64,000 bases of DNA from the NCBI RefSeq assembly GCF_037963145.1, contig NZ_CP150144.1:1426001-1490000 (forward strand), written 5' to 3'. The notes beneath the pieces are model-generated. The model made no database searches. It was given only the letters and a program-made list of their open reading frames with translations, and was not told the origin of the DNA. Source of the stretch: Oceanobacillus sp. FSL K6-2867. Its GTDB lineage: Bacteria > Bacillota > Bacilli > Bacillales > Amphibacillaceae. This document shows, piece by piece, positions 8,590 to 17,587 of this stretch (position 1 is the first letter of the stretch; every line of letters starts with the position of its first letter). A program made the translations under genes and the position numbers.

Positions 8590-8736
8590 TTTCTCTTTCT
8601 GCGGGAAAAACGCGTGTCCAGACGTGAGCAAAGTGGTCTTCTCGAGGAGGCTGAGGCCATCCCCTAAGATGCGCATCTGCCCGCAGCAATCCCGGACGGC
8701 GATTATAGCACATTACGGCGCATTTTCTTTCAAAAG
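8590..8736 (+). repeat. GC-rich intergenic repeat of the Bacillales 'CTTTCNGCGGG...CCCGCAG' type
   Basis: CTGCGGG (8599-8605) and CCCGCAG (8680-8686) form an outer inverted repeat around a GAGGAGGCTGAGGCC core. It is followed by a CATTACGGCGCATTTTC tail. The GC content is far above the flanks. I recognise this layout from dispersed non-coding repeats in many Bacillaceae genomes; this is recollection, not a search. It lies inside the predicted 5' leader of the rhomboid gene. Confidence 0.65.
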
Positions 8737-8777
8737 CAATGACACAAAAAATAAAACGATATGCAGGGGGACCTACA

Positions 8778-9542
8778 TTGTTTATTCGTAATGAAAGAAG
8801 CTTAAAGGAGTTTATTCAGCTTTATCCAGTCATTTCAACATTAATAATAACCCATCTCGTTCTTTGGCTTATTATTAATTTCCTTCAGCTGCCTTTTGGC
8901 AGTGAGATTTATCAATGGGGCGTCGGAAGTAATTTCATGATTTACCTTGGCGATTATTGGAGGTTCGTTACACCGATCTTTTTACACGGGGATTTGATGC
9001 ATGCGCTATTTAATTCCTTTTCACTTGCATTATTTGGGCCTGCTCTGGAGCAAATGCTCGGTAAGGTTAAATTTCTTTTGGCTTATCTCGGTGCTGGCAT
9101 TATCGGTAACATAGCCACTTATATGTTCGAAGATCTAAATTATTTCCATCTTGGTGCTTCTGGAGCTGTGTTTGGTTTATTTGGAATATATGCTTTCATG
9201 GTTTCGTTTAGAAAGCATCTTATCGATCAAGGAAGTTCTCAAATCGTGATGACGATTTTAATTATCGGATTAGTGATGACCTTCCTGAGGGGCAATATCA
9301 ATATCTATGCTCATATTTTTGGATTCGTTGGTGGTTTTGCAATCGCCCCGCTCGTCTTAATAAATGTCCAAAGCTATTCACCTTGGAGGCGAAGAAGATA
9401 CCGCAATGATGAAGATGATTCCATTCAGTTTGATCCAAACAGGTGGAATAGGAAAAGAAGAATTCCCCAGCAATTAAAGAAAAATATCATTTGGATTATT
9501 TTAGGGATTCTAGTGTTACTCGGATTATTTAGCAGGCTTTAA
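8778..9542 (+). CDS. Rhomboid family intramembrane serine protease
   Basis: This is a YdcA/YqgP-type rhomboid that cleaves substrates within the membrane. About six membrane helices hold the conserved HGDLMHALFN element, the catalytic serine in HLGASGAVFG (Ser128) and the catalytic histidine in YAHIFGFVGG (His179). The frame extends to an ATG at 8739, but that ATG has no Shine-Dalgarno and borders the repeat element. The TTG at 8778 follows AGGGGG by 7 nt and gives MFIRNERSLKEF, so I use it (254 aa). The cytoplasmic segment before the last helix is rich in Arg and Lys. It is adjacent and divergent to acpS, as ydcA is in B. subtilis. Confidence 0.9.
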   Translation: MFIRNERSLKEFIQLYPVISTLIITHLVLWLIINFLQLPFGSEIYQWGVGSNFMIYLGDYWRFVTPIFLHGDLMHALFNSFSLALFGPALEQMLGKVKFLLAYLGAGIIGNIATYMFEDLNYFHLGASGAVFGLFGIYAFMVSFRKHLIDQGSSQIVMTILIIGLVMTFLRGNINIYAHIFGFVGGFAIAPLVLINVQSYSPWRRRRYRNDEDDSIQFDPNRWNRKRRIPQQLKKNIIWIILGILVLLGLFSRL

Positions 9543-9552
9543 AATACAAATT

Positions 9553-9592
9553 AAAGTCGGCCAGGGAAGATGTCCTCCTGGCCGACTTTTTA
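9553..9592 (+). terminator. Terminator after the rhomboid gene
   Basis: AAAGTCGGCCAGG and CCTGGCCGACTTT form a perfect 13-bp stem followed by TTTTT. The A-rich upstream arm means it could also work on the minus strand for ydbT. Confidence 0.9.
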
Positions 9593-9593
9593 A

Positions 9594-9716
9594 TTGCTTT
9601 GGAACCAATGAAATTTTGTATGCTGCGGGTAACTTAGTTCCCTAAACAGCCACTGCGACGAAGCGCTTAACTTCTGTATTCCTATAAACCGGGCGCTTAC
9701 GCTTTTGTTTTTAACA
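9594..9716 (-). repeat. Intergenic repeat of the 'AAAGCGNAAGCGCCCGGTT' type
   Basis: Read on the minus strand it starts AAAAGCGTAAGCGCCCGGTT, followed by GGAATACAGAAGTTAAGCGC and TTACCCGCAG. This matches a dispersed element I associate with Oceanobacillus/Virgibacillus intergenic regions. A related but diverged copy begins at about 37531 on the plus strand (AAAGCGGAAGCATCCGGTT). No coding potential is seen. Confidence 0.5.
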
Positions 9717-9722
9717 TGACTG

Positions 9723-11150
9723 CTATTCTCGATACGAATACCAGTCACCTAATCGATCTGCATCTGCCTCTTTTAGCTCTTTAAGTCTATAATGCTTGCC
9801 AGTTCCGCTTTTTCCAAGAATCGATAATTTCACCGTTGCAAGGCCCTCTCTTTTTTGTAATGGATGCCGCTTTTTCTCAAATGCCTGAACACGTTTATGC
9901 TGCAGGAACATGGTTTTTTTACTGAGTCCGCGAAATTGAATAACAACCCGTTCTTCCTCTAAAAAAAATCCTCCATCACGATAGCGCATAAAACCAAGCA
10001 AGAAAGCGATAAATAAGACTATTACTGCAAGCCAGCTAAATTGAGGGAAAAAGTAGATTGCTGCACCTCCTAATAGCAGTATAGGTAAGCATGCCCGGAT
10101 CAGATAGAATTTTAATGCTTGCTTAGGCAATGGCTCGAAGCACACTGATTCTATTGAATAGTTCGGCAAAAACTCATGCAAAAATGGTTCAATCTCATCC
10201 TTTTTCATAATTGGAAATAAAACCGTAGAGAAGTCTTCACCTCTATCTAACGATCCTCCCGCAACCTCAACAAAAACAGTTACAAATCCAAATGGCTGTC
10301 TAATGACACTTTCCGCTATCCCAATTGCTTGAATTCGTTTAAGGGGAATAGTTATTTGCTTTTTCTCCAGCAGTCCTCTTGTAATGAATAACTCATCACC
10401 TATTTTTGTAATTGTAAATTTCCCATACTTTATCATTGTCCCTGCAATGCCTAACAGCCAAAATATAAATAATATGATAATCGCTAGTCCTATGATTAAG
10501 ACAATCCCCAACTCGATTATCCACTGATATGTCCAATCATAAAAGTGATCAGGGATAAATTGCTCCAGCTCAGAAAAAGCTATTGCTGCAAATGCTATCA
10601 TGATACCAGCACTACCTGAGGTTACACCGGCCAGCAATAGACGCTTCGGCGTAATTTCACGAGATGGATGGATTGAGTTCTCTTGTCTATCTAATTCTTT
10701 ACGCTGATGCGATTCCTTGCTGCCCTTCAAAGCATTGCGAAGCTTCATAGCATCGGTGAGCTTTACAGCATTCAGTGAGGCTTCTGCACCTTTCCCGCTT
10801 CCAGCTGTTTCTATTTGCAGCTTAACCAATTTAAACATTCGGTGAATAACACCTGCTGTTAAGTCAATGGATTGGATTCGATTTATTGAAATATAGCGTT
10901 GTTTGCGAACGAAAACACCATATTCCATTCTTAACTCTCCGGCTTCCAGCCGATACGTGAATCGATACCATGATAAAACACTTAAAAGTAACCCTAATAA
11001 TACAAAAACAGCTAGTAGTAGAATAAAGTAGAACCTATCGAACGTAATCAAACCAAATACAATTAAAAAAATACCTTCTCGTGCCGTCCTGATTATATTA
11101 AAAAGGATTGTTACTGGATGAAGCCGGTACGACTGTACATTAGACATCAT
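9723..11150 (-). CDS. ydbT: PH-domain membrane protein YdbT (DUF304/bPH_2)
   Basis: This integral membrane protein has two or three bacterial pleckstrin-homology-like (bPH_2) domains between pairs of membrane helices. The repeats show as YISINRIQSIDLTAGVIHRMF (about 105-125), ITIPLKRIQAIGIAESVIRQP and the last QHKRVQAFEKKRHPLQ. In B. subtilis, YdbS and YdbT together confer resistance to the bacteriocin amylocyclicin. The start overlaps the ydbS stop by 11 nt, so the two are co-translated. Its 475 aa is normal for the family. Confidence 0.88.
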   Translation of the reverse strand: MMSNVQSYRLHPVTILFNIIRTAREGIFLIVFGLITFDRFYFILLLAVFVLLGLLLSVLSWYRFTYRLEAGELRMEYGVFVRKQRYISINRIQSIDLTAGVIHRMFKLVKLQIETAGSGKGAEASLNAVKLTDAMKLRNALKGSKESHQRKELDRQENSIHPSREITPKRLLLAGVTSGSAGIMIAFAAIAFSELEQFIPDHFYDWTYQWIIELGIVLIIGLAIIILFIFWLLGIAGTMIKYGKFTITKIGDELFITRGLLEKKQITIPLKRIQAIGIAESVIRQPFGFVTVFVEVAGGSLDRGEDFSTVLFPIMKKDEIEPFLHEFLPNYSIESVCFEPLPKQALKFYLIRACLPILLLGGAAIYFFPQFSWLAVIVLFIAFLLGFMRYRDGGFFLEEERVVIQFRGLSKKTMFLQHKRVQAFEKKRHPLQKREGLATVKLSILGKSGTGKHYRLKELKEADADRLGDWYSYRE

Positions 11151-11619
11151 CTTCTTCCACCCTTGCTAATGCTGAGATTCGATCACGAAGTGCTGACGCG
11201 TCTTCTTCACGCAAAGCCGGTATTTCATGTGTTGTTGCTGCTGTTGAAATCGTTACACTTGCAAGCTGATATTTTTTTAGAAATGGTCCTTGCTTTGTAT
11301 CAACATGCTGCACGCGAATCATAGGCACCAGCGTGCGTGACATAATCAAAATACCGTGCTGTATGTATATTTCTTGCTCAAACAATTCATAGCGCCATTT
11401 TCTAAATCGTAATTTAGGGAGCATAAAGATAGTTAAAATAGTGGATAAAATACTAATAATGAAAAGTGCAATTCCAATCCAATACGGCCAATCAAAAATA
11501 TAGCTAACAACAGCGACTGCGATTGTAATTAACCAAAGCACGCTTTCATAAAAGGCTCCTGTTAATTTCCAGGCATTAATAGATTCAGGTGCAAGCGTAT
11601 TTACTGGTGGCTGTCTCAT
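11140..11619 (-). CDS. ydbS: PH-domain membrane protein YdbS (DUF304/bPH_2)
   Basis: This is the small partner of YdbT: 159 aa with two membrane helices (about 27-70) followed by one bPH_2 domain (LMSRTLVPMIRVQHVDTKQG) and an acidic C-terminus. It is translated from an ATG behind AGGGGA. The pair ydbS-ydbT followed by cshA (ydbR) is conserved in Bacillus; here the two units are on the same strand with a strong terminator between them. Confidence 0.88.
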   Translation of the reverse strand: MRQPPVNTLAPESINAWKLTGAFYESVLWLITIAVAVVSYIFDWPYWIGIALFIISILSTILTIFMLPKLRFRKWRYELFEQEIYIQHGILIMSRTLVPMIRVQHVDTKQGPFLKKYQLASVTISTAATTHEIPALREEDASALRDRISALARVEEDDV

Positions 11620-11735
11620 TCACTCTCATTCCCCTTTCTTTTCTGTTTTATGTTCTTACGTTTTAAAAAGAGCAAAGTTTCACTATTGCAAGCAGATACT
11701 CAATTATTTAAATGCTTGCCCATATAAGTTAAACA

Positions 11736-11790
11736 TAAAAAAACTGCACCTCCAATTGTTAGAATGTCTCTAACAATTGGGTTGCAGTTC
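11736..11790 (-). terminator. Terminator after cshA
   Basis: Minus-strand hairpin with arms CAATTGTTAGA and TCTAACAATTG, extended by ACTGCA/TGCAGT pairs, followed by TTTTTTT. It lies directly downstream of the cshA stop at 11812. Confidence 0.9.
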
Positions 11791-11811
11791 AAGTTTACAG
11801 CTTTTCCTTAA

Positions 11812-13275
11812 TTATTTATCACGGTTTCGACGTTGAAAATTCCCTTTTCGACCTCTTCCACCTTGGTTACGTCCACCGCCATCACGACGCTGACCGTAGA
11901 AACGCTTGTTATTGGAACGACGGTTATTGTCTTTTGTGCGCTGTGCTTTTTTCACACTGATAGGTGCAACAGATGAAATTTTAACAGGTGCATCTCTGCG
12001 CTCTTTTGTTAATAAGCTTAATGCTGCTGCAATTACAGTGATAGAATCATGATCTTCTAATAAGTCATTCGCTGCAGCATGATAGGATGTTAAATCCTTT
12101 TTCCCAATTGCTTTTACGATCTTATCGATTGTTACTTGCTGCTGACCGCGTAATGCATCTTGATTTGTCGGTGGTGCAAGACGTTTCATTTTACTCTTAG
12201 TTGTTTTTTCAATTAATTGTAAATGTGCCATTTCGCGTGGGGTAATGAACGAAATTGCTTCACCAGTGCGACCAGCTCTGCCTGTACGTCCAATACGGTG
12301 TACATAGCTTTCTGGATCTTGCGGAATATCAAAGTTGTATACGTGTGTAACCCCAGAAATATCAAGCCCGCGTGCCGCTACATCTGTAGCAACAAGTACA
12401 TCCACACGACCGCCTTTAAATTTATTTAAGACAGACATACGTTTCCCTTGTGTTAAGTCTCCATGAATACCCTCTGCACGGTAACCTCTTGCTTGTAAAC
12501 CTTCTGTGATCTCATCCACACGTTTTTTCGTTCTGCCGAAAACAATCGCAAGTTCTGGAGAATGGATATCCAGATGATTGTTCAGTGTATCGAATTTATA
12601 TTTCTCAGGAATTTCAATGAAATACTGTTCAATGTTTTCAACTGTCATTTCCTTCGCTTTTACTTTCACCTCTTTTGGCGATTTCATTAGCGTGGTAGCG
12701 ATATTGCGAATTTCTTTTGGCATTGTTGCTGAGAATAGCAATGTTTGACGATCTTCAGGGATACTCTTTAAAATTTCGCGAATATCGTCAATGAATCCCA
12801 TGTTCAGCATTTCATCTGCTTCATCCAATACAGCTGTCTGTACAGCATCCGTACGAATTGTTCTTCTGCGCATATGATCCATTAATCTTCCTGGTGTTGC
12901 TACAACAATTTGTGGACCATCTTTTAAAGCACGAATTTGTCGATCCATATGCTGCCCACCGAAGATTGCAAGTGCACGAATACCTGTAAACTTCGCTAAA
13001 CGATTTAATTCTTCTGCAACTTGAATAGCAAGCTCTCTTGTTGGTGCAACAACCAAAGCTTGAACCTTTCTTAGTTTTGAATCAATTTTATCAATCATTG
13101 GAATACCGAATGCAGCTGTTTTACCTGTACCTGTCTGTGCTTGTCCGATTACATCGTTACCTTCCAATGCAAACGGAATTGTCTCTGCTTGAATTGGTGT
13201 AGCTTCCTCAAACCCCATTTTTTCCAATGCTTTCATAATTGAGGCTGATACACCTAGTTCATTAAATTTTGTCAC
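11812..13275 (-). CDS. cshA: DEAD-box ATP-dependent RNA helicase CshA
   Basis: This is the cold-shock and RNA-degradosome helicase that unwinds structured mRNA and helps ribosome assembly. All helicase motifs are visible: Q motif (FEEATPIQ), Walker A AQTGTGKT (46-53), [16 protein letters not shown] (151-154), [14 protein letters not shown] and [12 protein letters not shown] basic RGG-rich tail ([18 protein letters not shown]) binds RNA. It is 487 aa against 494 in B. subtilis. The start is GTG at 13275 with AAGGAG 11 nt upstream. A leader of about 300 nt carries a terminator-like hairpin at 13536-13570. Confidence 0.96.
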   Translation of the reverse strand: MTKFNELGVSASIMKALEKMGFEEATPIQAETIPFALEGNDVIGQAQTGTGKTAAFGIPMIDKIDSKLRKVQALVVAPTRELAIQVAEELNRLAKFTGIRALAIFGGQHMDRQIRALKDGPQIVVATPGRLMDHMRRRTIRTDAVQTAVLDEADEMLNMGFIDDIREILKSIPEDRQTLLFSATMPKEIRNIATTLMKSPKEVKVKAKEMTVENIEQYFIEIPEKYKFDTLNNHLDIHSPELAIVFGRTKKRVDEITEGLQARGYRAEGIHGDLTQGKRMSVLNKFKGGRVDVLVATDVAARGLDISGVTHVYNFDIPQDPESYVHRIGRTGRAGRTGEAISFITPREMAHLQLIEKTTKSKMKRLAPPTNQDALRGQQQVTIDKIVKAIGKKDLTSYHAAANDLLEDHDSITVIAAALSLLTKERRDAPVKISSVAPISVKKAQRTKDNNRRSNNKRFYGQRRDGGGRNQGGRGRKGNFQRRNRDK

Positions 13276-13535
13276 CTAATAGTCGACTCCTTTTTTTGTG
13301 AAAATTTATTCGCAAAAGAGGCCCTGAATTTTTCTCATACTTTATTCTTTAAATAATCTTCCCGCCTGACATGCAGATAAATCATTTCTGACGTAACAAT
13401 CATCACATTTTCATTCTGGTCTGCGTACAAGAATGAAAAGCGGATGCTGAATCGCAAGTAAAAAACTATACCAGCTATTTATAGGGAATATAAGACCTGA
13501 ACTCGTATCATTATATTTTATTCATATTAAAGTAC

Positions 13536-13570
13536 AAAAAAGGCTTCACCTAACATGGTAAGAGGCCTCG
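13536..13570 (-). terminator. Terminator-like hairpin in the cshA leader (possible attenuator)
   Basis: On the minus strand AGGCCTCTTACC and GGTGAAGCCT form an imperfect stem followed by TTTTTT. There is no minus-strand gene just upstream whose end it could mark. It lies about 20-50 nt after a likely start site and about 260 nt before cshA. Confidence 0.5.
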
Positions 13571-13587
13571 AAACTAATGCTTCAACT

Positions 13588-13593
13588 ATCATA
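13588..13593 (-). promoter_or_regulatory. Extended -10 element upstream of the cshA leader hairpin
   Basis: TATGAT preceded by TGG (extended -10) on the minus strand. The -35 is weak. Transcription from here would run into the hairpin at 13536-13570 before reaching cshA. The rest of 13600-13840 shows no gene; it should hold the promoter of the divergent EamA gene. Confidence 0.45.
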
Positions 13594-13861
13594 CCACATA
13601 TGATGCATTTATATCTACTTCGCACCAAATGATTTTTTCCATTCGACATGTTAAAATTAACTATACGGCTTTATTTCGTACAATGTTAAAATTCAGCTGT
13701 TTATATAAAATGGGATATTTTGTGATATAGAATGAAGTAATGACGCATTCTGTGTTTTCCTTGCTTACCTATAAATGGTTCAATTAACATATAGCCTTTT
13801 TAAATAAAAACTAAAAGATCAACTCAAAAAGATTGACCAAATGAAATTACAAAGGATGTTT

Positions 13862-14803
13862 ATGATGCGACTTCCTCCATTCAATCCATATGCAGCAGTT
13901 GCTATCGGCGTACTGGCTGTCTCTACGTCAGCTGTTTTCGTAAAGCTTGCAAATAGCGCTCCTGCTGGTATTATCGCAAATTATAGATTACTGTTTGCTG
14001 TACTGATTATGCTACCAATTGTTTTATTGAAATATAGACATGAATTTCGGTTTATATCTAAGAAAAACTGGTTCTTTTCCATTTTAGCGGGAATATTTTT
14101 AGCGCTCCATTTTATTCTTTGGTTTGAATCGCTGAATTATACTTCTGTAGCAAGCTCAGTTGTTCTTGTAACAATGCAGCCGCTTTTCGCATTTATTGGT
14201 ACCTTTTTACTTTTCCAAGAAAGATTTTCCTATGGTGCGGTCATAAGCATGATTATCGCTATCTTTGGCAGTTTCATTATTGGATGGGGAGATTTTCAAA
14301 TAGGCGGTATGGCACTGTTTGGAGATATCCTTGCACTCTTAGGCGCAATTGCAGTAACTGTCTATTTTCTATTTGGACAAAGTTCAAGACAGCATCTGTC
14401 ACTAATCCCCTATACCTTTATTGTTTATGCCGTTAGCTCCATCACCTTGATATTGTATAATATCGTACTTGGTAATTCCTTCTTTGGTTATCCTCAAGAA
14501 CACTGGTGGGCATTCATTGCTCTAGCAATTATCCCAACATTTCTTGGGCATAGCTTATTCAATTGGGCTTTAAAATGGGTAAGTACGTCTACCATTTCGA
14601 TGGGAATTGTGCTTGAACCTATTGGTGCGACTATTCTTGCATATCTAATCTTAAATGAGACAATTACATGGTCACAATTTCTTGGTGGCACTATTGTTTT
14701 AGTAGGATTATTCCTATTTATCGTAAGCACATCCAGAAAAACAAAGGTTACGATAGCAATGAAAAGCAATCAAAGCAATAAAAATAGTGGAAATGTTGAT
14801 TAG
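13862..14803 (+). CDS. EamA/DMT family transporter
   Basis: This is a ten-helix drug/metabolite-type exporter made of two EamA repeats. The first half starts AAVAIGVLAVSTSAVFVKLA and the second is centred on FGDILALLGAIAVTVYFLFG. The late GHSLFNWALKWVSTST and EPIGATILAYLILNE segments are typical of Bacillus YicL/RhaT-like members. The substrate cannot be told from sequence. The first ATG (13841) has no ribosome site; AAAGGA precedes the ATG pair at 13862/13865, so I use 13862 (313 aa). The C-terminus is Ser/Asn/Lys-rich and cytoplasmic. It appears monocistronic. Confidence 0.85.
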   Translation: MMRLPPFNPYAAVAIGVLAVSTSAVFVKLANSAPAGIIANYRLLFAVLIMLPIVLLKYRHEFRFISKKNWFFSILAGIFLALHFILWFESLNYTSVASSVVLVTMQPLFAFIGTFLLFQERFSYGAVISMIIAIFGSFIIGWGDFQIGGMALFGDILALLGAIAVTVYFLFGQSSRQHLSLIPYTFIVYAVSSITLILYNIVLGNSFFGYPQEHWWAFIALAIIPTFLGHSLFNWALKWVSTSTISMGIVLEPIGATILAYLILNETITWSQFLGGTIVLVGLFLFIVSTSRKTKVTIAMKSNQSNKNSGNVD

Positions 14804-14879
14804 AATTCGAAATTCAATTATAACTATTCCTTGAAATGCTGATATACTAAAATTTATTAATGATAAAGCGAGTGAGTTT

Positions 14880-15740
14880 ATGACAATTCAACTAATGATA
14901 GATGGCGGTGCTGATATTCCCGGGCGCTTAAACGAATCTTTAAATATTAAAGTTGTTCCATTGTACTTGCACTTTAGTGATGGCCACTATAAAAGCGGGA
15001 TAACATTAGATATAGCAGGCTACTACCAAAAGATTAAAACGTTAAATGAACTTCCCCGCTCTGCCGCTCCAAGCCCTCACGACTTTTATGAAGCATATAA
15101 AGCAGTGGATCGGGCGAAGCCAATTATTATGCTAAGTCTCTCTAAGGAACTTAGCAGTACGTACGATCATGCTTTGCTTGGAAGGAAAATGCTTCTTGAA
15201 GAGGAGCCGGAAAGAAGAATAGAAGTAATCAATACTAAAACTGCTTCTTGTGGTATTGCCCTTTTACTTCATGCAGCAAAGGTTAAATTAAACGAGGGCT
15301 ACTCTTATGAACAACTAATAGAGCATCTTCATGAACGTGTCGAGCAAACGACAACTTTATTTATTTTAAAAACACTGGAAAACCTTGTGTTAGGCGGTCG
15401 TCTCGATAAAGTAAAGGGGAAAATTGCAAAGACATTGAACATTAAATTACTAATGCGCGGAAGCAGTGAAGGTTCGATTGAAGTAACCGATAAAATTCGC
15501 GGCGATAAGAAATCAATCCGGCGATTTGTTGATCAAATCGGAGAATATACAAAGCATGTAGAAGACAAGATTATTGCAATGACACATTGCAATGACATCG
15601 AACGAGCTACAAAAGTATTAGCAGACATACGCAGCAAATATAATTTCAAGGATGCCCTTTTAACAGAAACCGGACCGTTAATTTCAACATACGGTGGAGA
15701 AGGTGCACTGGTAATTGCCTTTTTTAAAGATCGGAATTAA
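14880..15740 (+). CDS. DegV family fatty-acid-binding protein
   Basis: DegV proteins (FakB) bind a fatty acid and present it to the kinase FakA for phospholipid synthesis. The 286 aa show the family layout: N-terminal MTIQLMIDGGADIPG, SAAPSPHDF, LSLSKELSSTYDHA, TKTASCGIALLL and LETLENLVLGGRL-type segments (here LKTLENLVLGGRLDKVKG), ending with a GEGALVIAFF strand. The usual DS-x-DL fatty-acid-binding start is replaced by DGGADI. No fakA is nearby. The start has no strong Shine-Dalgarno (GAGTG). Confidence 0.88.
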   Translation: MTIQLMIDGGADIPGRLNESLNIKVVPLYLHFSDGHYKSGITLDIAGYYQKIKTLNELPRSAAPSPHDFYEAYKAVDRAKPIIMLSLSKELSSTYDHALLGRKMLLEEEPERRIEVINTKTASCGIALLLHAAKVKLNEGYSYEQLIEHLHERVEQTTTLFILKTLENLVLGGRLDKVKGKIAKTLNIKLLMRGSSEGSIEVTDKIRGDKKSIRRFVDQIGEYTKHVEDKIIAMTHCNDIERATKVLADIRSKYNFKDALLTETGPLISTYGGEGALVIAFFKDRN

Positions 15741-15741
15741 T

Positions 15742-15781
15742 AAAAGACCCGCTCTCAAATATTAGAGAGCAGGCCTTTAAT
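15742..15781 (+). terminator. Terminator between degV and the convergent esterase
   Basis: GCTCTC and GAGAGC form the core stem, extended by AAAGACC/GGCCTTT. Arms rich in A and T on either side suit bidirectional use for the two convergent genes. Confidence 0.8.
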
Positions 15782-16472
15782 TTGTCTTTTCAACCAGAAA
15801 GTCATAAACCATCCCATTTAGCGTATCCTTATCATCACCAAGACAAATCAAATGCCTGGAGCGTTCAAAAAACACAACTTCCTTTTCTTCCGAGTGAATT
15901 TCTTTATCCAAATAATAACCTGTTTTATAAGGCACCATTCCGTCCTGCTGTCCATGCGCAATAAGTACTGGGGAATCAATCTTACCTAAATAGCGGCGTG
16001 TAAATCGAACAAGCTTCATAAATTCAAGATTGGCTTTAATAGGAACCGTGCCTATTTTTTTCTTGTAATGCTGATAAAGTTTGTTTTCCCCAAGAGTTCC
16101 TTTAACTCCATCAACAATTACTTCTCCTATGTCTAATCCGATTTGTATGAAGTTCAGATATTTGCCAGATGTTGCTAACAGTACGAGCTTGTCGATTTTA
16201 TATTTAGCTGCCAAGTAAGCTGCAATCATCCCCCCCATGGAAAAACCAATTACATAAATTTCTTCATACTTACTTTGCAGTTTCTCCAACTCTCTTTCCG
16301 CAGCCGCTATCCATTTTTTATAGGAAACATCTTCTAAGTGCAGTTCTTTTCCATGACCTGGTAATGTTGGAACCTCAATATGCCAATCTGTATTATCTTT
16401 TAAAAAATCAGCCAAGGGATCAACTTCATAAGGACCCCCAGTATATCCGTGTATTACTAAACATCCAATCAT
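15777..16472 (-). CDS. Alpha/beta-hydrolase carboxylesterase (Est30/YvaK-like)
   Basis: This is a monoacylglycerol-lipase/carboxylesterase-type serine hydrolase. The HGYTGGPYEVDPLADFL oxyanion region opens the protein, the nucleophile is Ser78 in GFSMGG, the acid lies in AHGQQDGMVP and the histidine in RSRHLIC. The frame opens with a GTG at 16493, but the ATG at 16472 has AAAGGAG 8 nt upstream and gives the 231-aa family start MIGCLVIHGYTGG. It is convergent with degV and likely monocistronic. Confidence 0.88.
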   Translation of the reverse strand: MIGCLVIHGYTGGPYEVDPLADFLKDNTDWHIEVPTLPGHGKELHLEDVSYKKWIAAAERELEKLQSKYEEIYVIGFSMGGMIAAYLAAKYKIDKLVLLATSGKYLNFIQIGLDIGEVIVDGVKGTLGENKLYQHYKKKIGTVPIKANLEFMKLVRFTRRYLGKIDSPVLIAHGQQDGMVPYKTGYYLDKEIHSEEKEVVFFERSRHLICLGDDKDTLNGMVYDFLVEKTN

Positions 16473-16595
16473 ACGCTGCTCTCCTTTGCTCACTCCTCCA
16501 CTCTTATTTATAGCTTCTGCTATTTTTACATATTCTATTTGGTTTTACTTACTTCTTGCTCAGATTTCATTTCCTGCTGCTCCATAAAAACCCAC

Positions 16596-17033
16596 TTATC
16601 TAATATTCTTGATTAAAGAGCTGAATTGCTGAACAATTGGGGAAACCTGATGATACGTACTCGCAATTTGCCCAACAGTAGATATAATTTTGTCAAAATC
16701 AAGCTGCCCATTTCCATTTTGAAAATAGGACATTGGACCAGCTGCCTGCTGTCCTTGATTAGCGTTCATATTGGGATTAAAATTGGGCTCTGGATCCCCG
16801 GGATTCCCATTTGGATTTAAATTCGGATTACTTGCAGATTCTGCAAAATCCATATTTGCGTGGTCTTGGTTAGACCATTGACTCGGCAATTCAGGTTTTG
16901 CAAAAAGGTCATAAGGAGTTTGATGCAATTCCGCTCCATTCCAGTTCTGATGCGAATAGGATGTGTGATATGGGTATAGATTATGATTAACTGGAGGAGA
17001 ATATTGTGGTTGATTATAAGGTCGATAACGCAT
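16596..17033 (-). CDS. yppG: YppG-like spore coat protein
   Basis: This is a proline-, asparagine- and tyrosine-rich N-terminal half (residues 1-105, with N-P-N repeats) ending in a short conserved segment, DFDKIISTVGQIASTYHQVS-PIVQQFSSLIK. The C-terminal segment and the TPYDLFAKP motif match the YppG family; YppG is a spore coat component in B. subtilis. A good GAGGTG ribosome site precedes the ATG. The low-complexity middle makes exact function uncertain. Confidence 0.75.
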   Translation of the reverse strand: MRYRPYNQPQYSPPVNHNLYPYHTSYSHQNWNGAELHQTPYDLFAKPELPSQWSNQDHANMDFAESASNPNLNPNGNPGDPEPNFNPNMNANQGQQAAGPMSYFQNGNGQLDFDKIISTVGQIASTYHQVSPIVQQFSSLIKNIR

Positions 17034-17120
17034 CCGTACACACCTCTTTTTTGATTTTCTATTTACAATAAATTATGCTCCATTGTTAAAAAGTGTGTAG
17101 ATGGCATGACCAGCTCTTCC

Positions 17121-17402
17121 CTAAAACCATTTGATTTTGGATTCAGATTCTGGGTCATCATCTTTAATACCCAACGCCCATTTGATTTTACTTTTCTGAT
17201 ATCCGAGGATCGGTTCATTTTCATCGATAAATGTAGCTGGAGTACCGTAAATATTTAATTCTTGCAGCTCTTCCATAAACGATTGATTTGCTGTTACATT
17301 TTTCTTTTTATAGGAAATATTATATTTATCTAATAATGATAAGACCTGATTGCACTTTAAACTATTATCACTAACATATACCGTAACTTCTGAATAATGC
17401 AT
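17121..17402 (-). CDS. Glutaredoxin-like protein with altered active site
   Basis: This is a 93-aa thioredoxin-fold protein of the glutaredoxin family: strand VTVYVSDN, helix, then YGTPATFID with the cis-proline that forms the glutathione site, and the family pattern GYQ. The usual CxxC is SLKC here: the first, normally reactive cysteine is Ser14 and only Cys17 remains. Classical thiol-disulfide exchange is therefore doubtful. The Shine-Dalgarno is perfect (GGGAGGAG), so the gene is likely expressed. Confidence 0.78.
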   Translation of the reverse strand: MHYSEVTVYVSDNSLKCNQVLSLLDKYNISYKKKNVTANQSFMEELQELNIYGTPATFIDENEPILGYQKSKIKWALGIKDDDPESESKIKWF

Positions 17403-17587
17403 TGATGACTCCTCCCGAAGTATTTACCTAAAACAAGTATTTATCATACTTGTTTATACCCTATCGAAGAAATCCGTAAACCAAATAATTTGAGAAAATT
17501 AACATTCATTTGCTTAAAAAAATTAAGTATCTCACCAAACCTTCTGTCTGCATACAGTAATTACATTTGATAGCCTGTATTTAAAAC

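Noticed and set aside
14494..14769. Minus-strand frame inside the EamA gene
   Set aside because: It is the shadow of a well-supported membrane transporter gene. The same judgement applies to the other frames lying antisense within recognised genes.
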